From Paenibacillus puerhi (GTDB taxonomy: Bacteria > Bacillota > Bacilli > Paenibacillales > NBRC-103111), in contig NZ_WUWM01000015.1 in the NCBI RefSeq assembly GCF_009846885.1, positions 97,824 through 161,823 of the forward strand: 64,000 nucleotides of DNA. Direction: 5' to 3'. Each line of letters opens with the position of its first letter. The stretch's first letter is position 1. Shown here piece after piece: positions 56,325-64,000 of the stretch. Under the pieces are notes generated by a model. The model was not told the origin of the DNA. It did no database searches and was given only the letters and a program-made list of their open reading frames with translations. Made by a program: the position numbers and the translations under genes.

Positions 56325-57333
56325 CGGTATCCCCTCCAAACAGGTAATGTATCGTATCCATCAATTCCTGGTTGTCCTCTTGCAGCCGGATCAAATCATC
56401 TTGAGCAATGGTGCGCGTCCCGGATAAATGGACCGTCACAACCAACTCTCTACCTATAGGATAGCATAGCAAATATACCTTGACAACATGCTGCCCGTAC
56501 AGGCAAAACTGGGTTTTACCGCTGATGTAGGCGTTTACGACGAAGATGCGGGAGGCTCCATCACTGCGCGGCTCCTCATCGAACGCATAGTAGCGTCCCC
56601 GTCCGACATTGCCCGCTACCTGCCGAATGCCGGCCGAGCCTTCGGCCTTCCAGACCGCTGCTCCGGTTACCTTATACCCGGTGAGCGCAGCGGGATTATA
56701 GGCATTCCGTAGCGCCTCATATAGTCCGTTATAAGGGACTTCCCCCTCGACCCTGCCTTTCTTGTGAAGCTCGATGAAAAAATGGAGCAGCGATTGCTTC
56801 CGGTCCAGTTCAGCCCTAGCTCTCTCCAGTTCCAGGGCCGGATCGGCGAAAGCGCCCAGCTTCTCTATCCGCCCGACAATTTCGTCGCAGGCGACATTGA
56901 CGGCTGCCGTATAATTGCCGTCCGTACGGATTTCGTAGGTTAGCACCGTAAGTCCCTGCAGATCCGAAGGGATATGGAACTGATCGATTTCTATATTATG
57001 TCTATGCGAAGGAACACGCTCCGGAACCAGATAAAATACCCGATCCCGCCGTAATTTCCCCCAAAACAACCCCATTTCGAAAAGCGTATTGTCCCGCGGG
57101 GACAAGTACACTTTATCTCTCATATGAACGACATCGTCGGGGGAAAAGACGAAGACCGCAAAATCCGTTGCATGCAGACGCCGCTCCAGGCTCTCCATGG
57201 TGGAATGATTCGCTTCAAAGGTGCCGGCATGCCAAGGCGTGACCTCGGCATGGTAGCCGAGCAGGCGGTGGAGCGCATTTACATATTTGATCGTTTCGCG
57301 TGCCGATCCGATAAACAGTTTAGATTTTTCCAT
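56311..57333 (-). CDS. Cap12-type TIR-like nucleotide-binding protein
   Basis: A 340-residue cytoplasmic protein. The N-terminal part (about residues 4-150) is a TIR-like domain of the CAP12 type: KLFIGSARE, then FAVFVFSPDD and the signature SPRDNTLFEMGLFWGKL with the likely catalytic glutamate (LFEMG), then RVFYLVP. In CBASS and related immune systems such domains degrade NAD+. The C-terminal 170 or so residues (about 165-340) are not recognised; they could be a ligand sensor. No cyclase gene is near. I prefer the ATG at 57333 over that at 57345, whose AGGGG site is too close. Confidence 0.75.
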   Translation of the reverse strand: MEKSKLFIGSARETIKYVNALHRLLGYHAEVTPWHAGTFEANHSTMESLERRLHATDFAVFVFSPDDVVHMRDKVYLSPRDNTLFEMGLFWGKLRRDRVFYLVPERVPSHRHNIEIDQFHIPSDLQGLTVLTYEIRTDGNYTAAVNVACDEIVGRIEKLGAFADPALELERARAELDRKQSLLHFFIELHKKGRVEGEVPYNGLYEALRNAYNPAALTGYKVTGAAVWKAEGSAGIRQVAGNVGRGRYYAFDEEPRSDGASRIFVVNAYISGKTQFCLYGQHVVKVYLLCYPIGRELVVTVHLSGTRTIAQDDLIRLQEDNQELMDTIHYLFGGDTDEQA

Positions 57334-57382
57334 AGCCGCTTCCATTCCCCTTTTTTAGCTCGATTTCCACTCTCTTCCTAGT

Positions 57383-57388
57383 AGTATA
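57383..57388 (-). promoter_or_regulatory. Extended -10 promoter of the TIR-like gene
   Basis: On the minus strand TGCTATACT, with TG in the extended -10 position. No good -35 box. Confidence 0.4.
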
Positions 57389-57504
57389 GCAAACGTTCCA
57401 GGCTGCCGCCATGGACTGAATATGATAGCTTGAAGTCGTGAAGCGTATACTTTTTCGGATTTGACCCATAATACGAAAAAAACGCCAACGGAGGTCTTTC
57501 GCAG

Positions 57505-58104
57505 ATGAGAATAAAAACCATACTGGCCTTAGCGCTGGCGGCCTCCCTGTTTGCTGCGGCCGGCTGCCAATCGCGCCAGTCGGATGACGCCGCAGACAGG
57601 GTCAAAATGCAGCGGACGGTTGGTCGCGAACGGCTGCTCCAGACGATGGACCAGATCTCAGCGCCATCGATGGCCCCTAGCATCATGGAGCAATCGGACG
57701 AACAGATCGTCACCTGGGTCAAGCAGATCGACGACTGGACGCATCAAGTGCTCTCCTCCCCGGTGACGGGCGAGATCGATCGTTATGCGATGGAAGAGAT
57801 GCGCAAGCGTCTGAGCCAGCTGTATACCCGCGACATGGCCGACCGCCAGATCGCTTATTTTTATCGCCACAATGGACAGCTTGGCACGTATCAGGCCTAC
57901 AGCACCAAGGCTATGCTCGGCTTGCGGAGCGAGTGGGGACAATATGAACTGAAAAAAAGCCGGGGCGAGAACGGCACGTACCATCTTAATCTGAAAGGAA
58001 CGAATGTGCAGCAGGGCACGGCCAGATCCGCCATGCAGCATGAATCGGCTTACCGTCTTGAGAGAGATCGGCTCATCATTACGGAATTTAAAACCTCTTC
58101 CTGA
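57505..58104 (+). CDS. Lipoprotein of unknown function
   Basis: A 199-residue protein with a lipoprotein signal peptide: charged start, hydrophobic core (TILALALAASLFAAAGC) and lipobox AAGC with Cys21. The mature part is helical in the first half (MDQISAPS to RDMADRQIAYFYRHN) and beta-rich at the end. No known domain. GGAGG lies 11 bases before the ATG. It is monocistronic, followed by a terminator. Confidence 0.8.
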   Translation: MRIKTILALALAASLFAAAGCQSRQSDDAADRVKMQRTVGRERLLQTMDQISAPSMAPSIMEQSDEQIVTWVKQIDDWTHQVLSSPVTGEIDRYAMEEMRKRLSQLYTRDMADRQIAYFYRHNGQLGTYQAYSTKAMLGLRSEWGQYELKKSRGENGTYHLNLKGTNVQQGTARSAMQHESAYRLERDRLIITEFKTSS

Positions 58105-58121
58105 TGAAATATAGCTTATCC

Positions 58122-58163
58122 AAGCAGAACGAGCGTCCTCATGAGCCGTTCTGCTTTCTTTTT
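58122..58163 (+). terminator. Terminator of the lipoprotein gene
   Basis: AAGCAGAACG and CGTTCTGCTT pair, followed by TCTTTTT. Confidence 0.9.
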
Positions 58164-58257
58164 CCCGGAAAATTTGATAAAATTCGAACATATATTCCCG
58201 TCGATAGGGGCGAGAATGCCGAGGACCGAAAGGGTGTTATATCCAATCCCCCTTTCA

Positions 58258-58287
58258 TTGACAGGCCTTCTGCCTGTAGCATAGACT
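58258..58287 (+). promoter_or_regulatory. Candidate promoter of pcrB-pcrA-ligA
   Basis: TTGACA (58258-58263), an 18-base spacer and TAGACT (58282-58287). CCCCCT (58248-58253) and AGGGGG (58306-58311) could pair and are followed by TTTTTTT directly before the start codon, so a terminator-like structure overlaps this area for transcripts coming from further upstream. Confidence 0.45.
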
Positions 58288-58319
58288 ACTTGTAGAAGGA
58301 AGGACAGGGGGCTTTTTTT

Positions 58320-59015
58320 GTGCATGTGCGAATGGAGCAGTGGAGGCATGTTTTTAAACTGGACCCCGACCGTGAGCTTGCGGACGAGGCGCTTGAGCGT
58401 GTCTGTTTGTCGGGCACGGATGCGATTATGGTCGGAGGCTCATCCGGCGTGACGTTCGACAATACAGTGGATCTGCTTGCGCGTATCCGGCGTTATGAGG
58501 TGCCATGCGTGCTGGAAGTATCCGAGCAGGAGGCTATCGTGCCGGGCTTTGATCTATTTTTAATCCCTGTCGTGCTGAATGCGAAGGATCCCGATTGGAT
58601 CGTCGGCCGTCAGCATCAAGCGCTGAAGGAGTACGGGGCTTTGATGGACTGGCAGCAGGTCGTTACGGAAGGCTACATTATATTGAATGGCGACTCGACG
58701 GCGGCCAGAGTGACGAAGGCCGATGCCCGGCTGGATGCGAAGGACGTGGAGGCGTATGCCCGCCTGGCGGACAAGCTGTTCCGTTGTCCGATCGTTTATA
58801 TGGAATATAGCGGTACTTACGGCGATATGGAGCTGGTGAGGCGAGTCCGAAGCATCGTCGGCCAGTCCAGGCTGTTCTATGGGGGCGGCGTGGACGGTCC
58901 GCAGAAAGCAAGAGAAGCCGCTGCATGCGCGCATACCGTTGTGGTCGGCAACGCTGTTTACCGCGACCTGGAACGGGCGCTGGCTACGGTCCAGGCCGTT
59001 AAGGAAACCGTGTAG
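58320..59015 (+). CDS. pcrB: Heptaprenylglyceryl phosphate synthase (PcrB)
   Basis: A TIM-barrel prenyltransferase that joins heptaprenyl diphosphate to glycerol-1-phosphate, giving an archaea-like ether lipid. The 231-residue protein has the family stretches [23 protein letters not shown] and LFYGGGV. The GTG at 58320 has AGGGGG 8 bases upstream; a GTG at 58326 is also possible. It heads pcrB-pcrA-ligA, the order known in Bacillus. Confidence 0.93.
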   Translation: MHVRMEQWRHVFKLDPDRELADEALERVCLSGTDAIMVGGSSGVTFDNTVDLLARIRRYEVPCVLEVSEQEAIVPGFDLFLIPVVLNAKDPDWIVGRQHQALKEYGALMDWQQVVTEGYIILNGDSTAARVTKADARLDAKDVEAYARLADKLFRCPIVYMEYSGTYGDMELVRRVRSIVGQSRLFYGGGVDGPQKAREAAACAHTVVVGNAVYRDLERALATVQAVKETV

Positions 59016-59031
59016 AAAAGGAAGTGCTACG

Positions 59032-63430
<4,399 letters not shown>

Positions 63431-63448
63431 CGGTGGTGCCAGCCCAAA

Positions 63449-63500
63449 AGAGACCTTGCCGCTGACGGGAAAAGACTGTCGGCGGCGCGTCTCCTTTTTT
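63449..63500 (+). terminator. Terminator of pcrB-pcrA-ligA
   Basis: GAGAC.TGCCGC.GAC pairs with GTCGGCGGC.GTCTC, then TTTTTT. Confidence 0.85.
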
Positions 63501-63570
63501 ATTGGAACGGAAGGCCGATGGAGTCGGTATTCACTATCCTGAAGCTCTAAGAATTGCTTTAAAATAGCAG

Positions 63571-63600
63571 TTGCAATTTACCCCCGATCTGTGATAAATT
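63571..63600 (+). promoter_or_regulatory. rRNA promoter P1 (candidate)
   Basis: TTGCAA (63571-63576), an 18-base spacer and TAAATT (63595-63600). It lies 101 bp before the second promoter, as in tandem rrn promoters. Confidence 0.5.
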
Positions 63601-63671
63601 ATTGCTTGTCGCCGCAAAATGGGCAGATTCGGAATTGAGTAAGTCCGAGCGGTCACAAAGTAAAGTTATGC

Positions 63672-63700
63672 TTGCAATGTCCGTCAATAAATGATAAGAT
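63672..63700 (+). promoter_or_regulatory. rRNA promoter P2
   Basis: TTGCAA (63672-63677), a 17-base spacer and TAAGAT (63695-63700). Confidence 0.7.
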
Positions 63701-63757
63701 ACGATCTTGTCACGGCAAAACATTGTCGTTATTGATAAGCTTGCAGACGTGACGAAA

Positions 63758-63776
63758 GCTCTTTGAAAACTGAACA
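63758..63776 (+). promoter_or_regulatory. boxA antitermination element of the rRNA leader
   Basis: GCTCTTTGAAAACTGAACA, the usual Bacillales rRNA boxA region bound by NusB-S10. The 447-bp gap between ligA and 16S holds the ligA terminator, two promoters, this element and the 16S precursor leader. Confidence 0.85.
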
Positions 63777-63877
63777 AAATGAGACGAAATGCTAAGCGTT
63801 ATACAAGTATTGAGCTTAATCGATCTTTTCGATAAACTAGCGCTTCGGTCGGCTTAGGCTGACGGGAGATGCGAACC

Positions 63878-64000
63878 TTAATGGAGAGTTTGATCCTGGC
63901 TCAGGACGAACGCTGGCGGCGTGCCTAATACATGCAAGTCGAGCGGACTTATTCCTTCGGGGATGGGTTAGCGGCGGACGGGTGAGTAACACGTAGGCAA
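63878..64000 (+). rRNA. 16S ribosomal RNA, 5' end, cut by window edge
   Basis: AGAGTTTGATCCTGGCTCAG begins at 63885, which is E. coli position 8, so the mature 5' end is near 63878. GACGAACGCTGGCGGCGTGC and the later GAGTAACACGTAGGCAA are typical of Paenibacillus and close relatives. The first variable region (GGACTTATTCCTTCGGGGAT) is short. Confidence 0.98.

Noticed and set aside
58164..58319. A T-box or other riboswitch before pcrB
   Set aside because: There is a terminator-like pairing, but no T-box core sequence; a promoter placed inside the segment explains it better.

Overview
The window looks like chromosomal DNA from a Paenibacillus-type, endospore-forming, flagellated Firmicute. The evidence is the gene order fliD-fliS-fliT-hpf-secA-prfB, then ftsEX with an M23 hydrolase, an S41 protease and a MinJ-like protein, then uvrBA and pcrB-pcrA-ligA. 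Spore-coat genes and the 5' end of a 16S rRNA of Paenibacillus type at the right edge agree with this. Most genes are on the plus strand and read toward the rRNA operon.

Layout. 1-2.1 kb: the end of a flagellar operon, a pair of DnaA-box-like sites and a cold-shock gene. 2.2-8.2 kb: hpf, secA, prfB (with its programmed +1 frameshift) and a YitT-family membrane protein. 8.4-17.2 kb: a complete arginine cluster argC-J-B-D-F-G-H behind an ArgR-type operator and promoter, interrupted by a 486-bp non-coding stretch carrying hairpin-forming repeats. 17.3-18.8 kb: a VanW/G5 protein. 19.1-25.1 kb: ftsEX and wall or division partners. 25.3-26.8 kb: a MotAB-type stator that resembles MotPS. 27.0-31.9 kb: uvrBA. 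32.2-34.3 kb: small and metabolic genes.

34.4-41.6 kb holds the most unusual unit: a minus-strand operon that looks like a dlt (surface D-alanylation) operon in which the adenylating enzyme DltA is absent. Its place is taken by a class II aminoacyl-tRNA-synthetase-like enzyme of the amino acid:[carrier protein] ligase type. The operon encodes, in transcription order, a 1.1-kilo-residue membrane-anchored FG-GAP protein, a DltC-like carrier protein, the ligase, a DltD-like SGNH protein, a 36-residue DltX-like peptide and a DltB-like MBOAT. I infer that it charges an amino acid onto the carrier and passes it across the membrane to an unknown surface acceptor. A diguanylate cyclase lies directly upstream, and the operon's promoter overlaps the end of that gene.

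43.4-51.7 kb: a long U32 protein (RlhA-like), a protein with a Cys/Ser/Gly-rich tail, and a Gld-type ABC transporter operon. 52.1-56.0 kb: a chemoreceptor, a DeoR regulator and two spore-coat genes behind a candidate sigma-K promoter. 56.1-57.3 kb: a Cap12-type TIR-like protein with an unassigned C-terminal domain, overlapped by a 63-residue gene; this may be a defence effector. 57.5-63.4 kb: a lipoprotein, then pcrB-pcrA-ligA, where LigA has divergent sequence motifs. 63.5-64.0 kb: tandem rRNA promoters, boxA and the start of 16S rRNA. I saw no tRNA, insertion sequence, CRISPR array or prophage.
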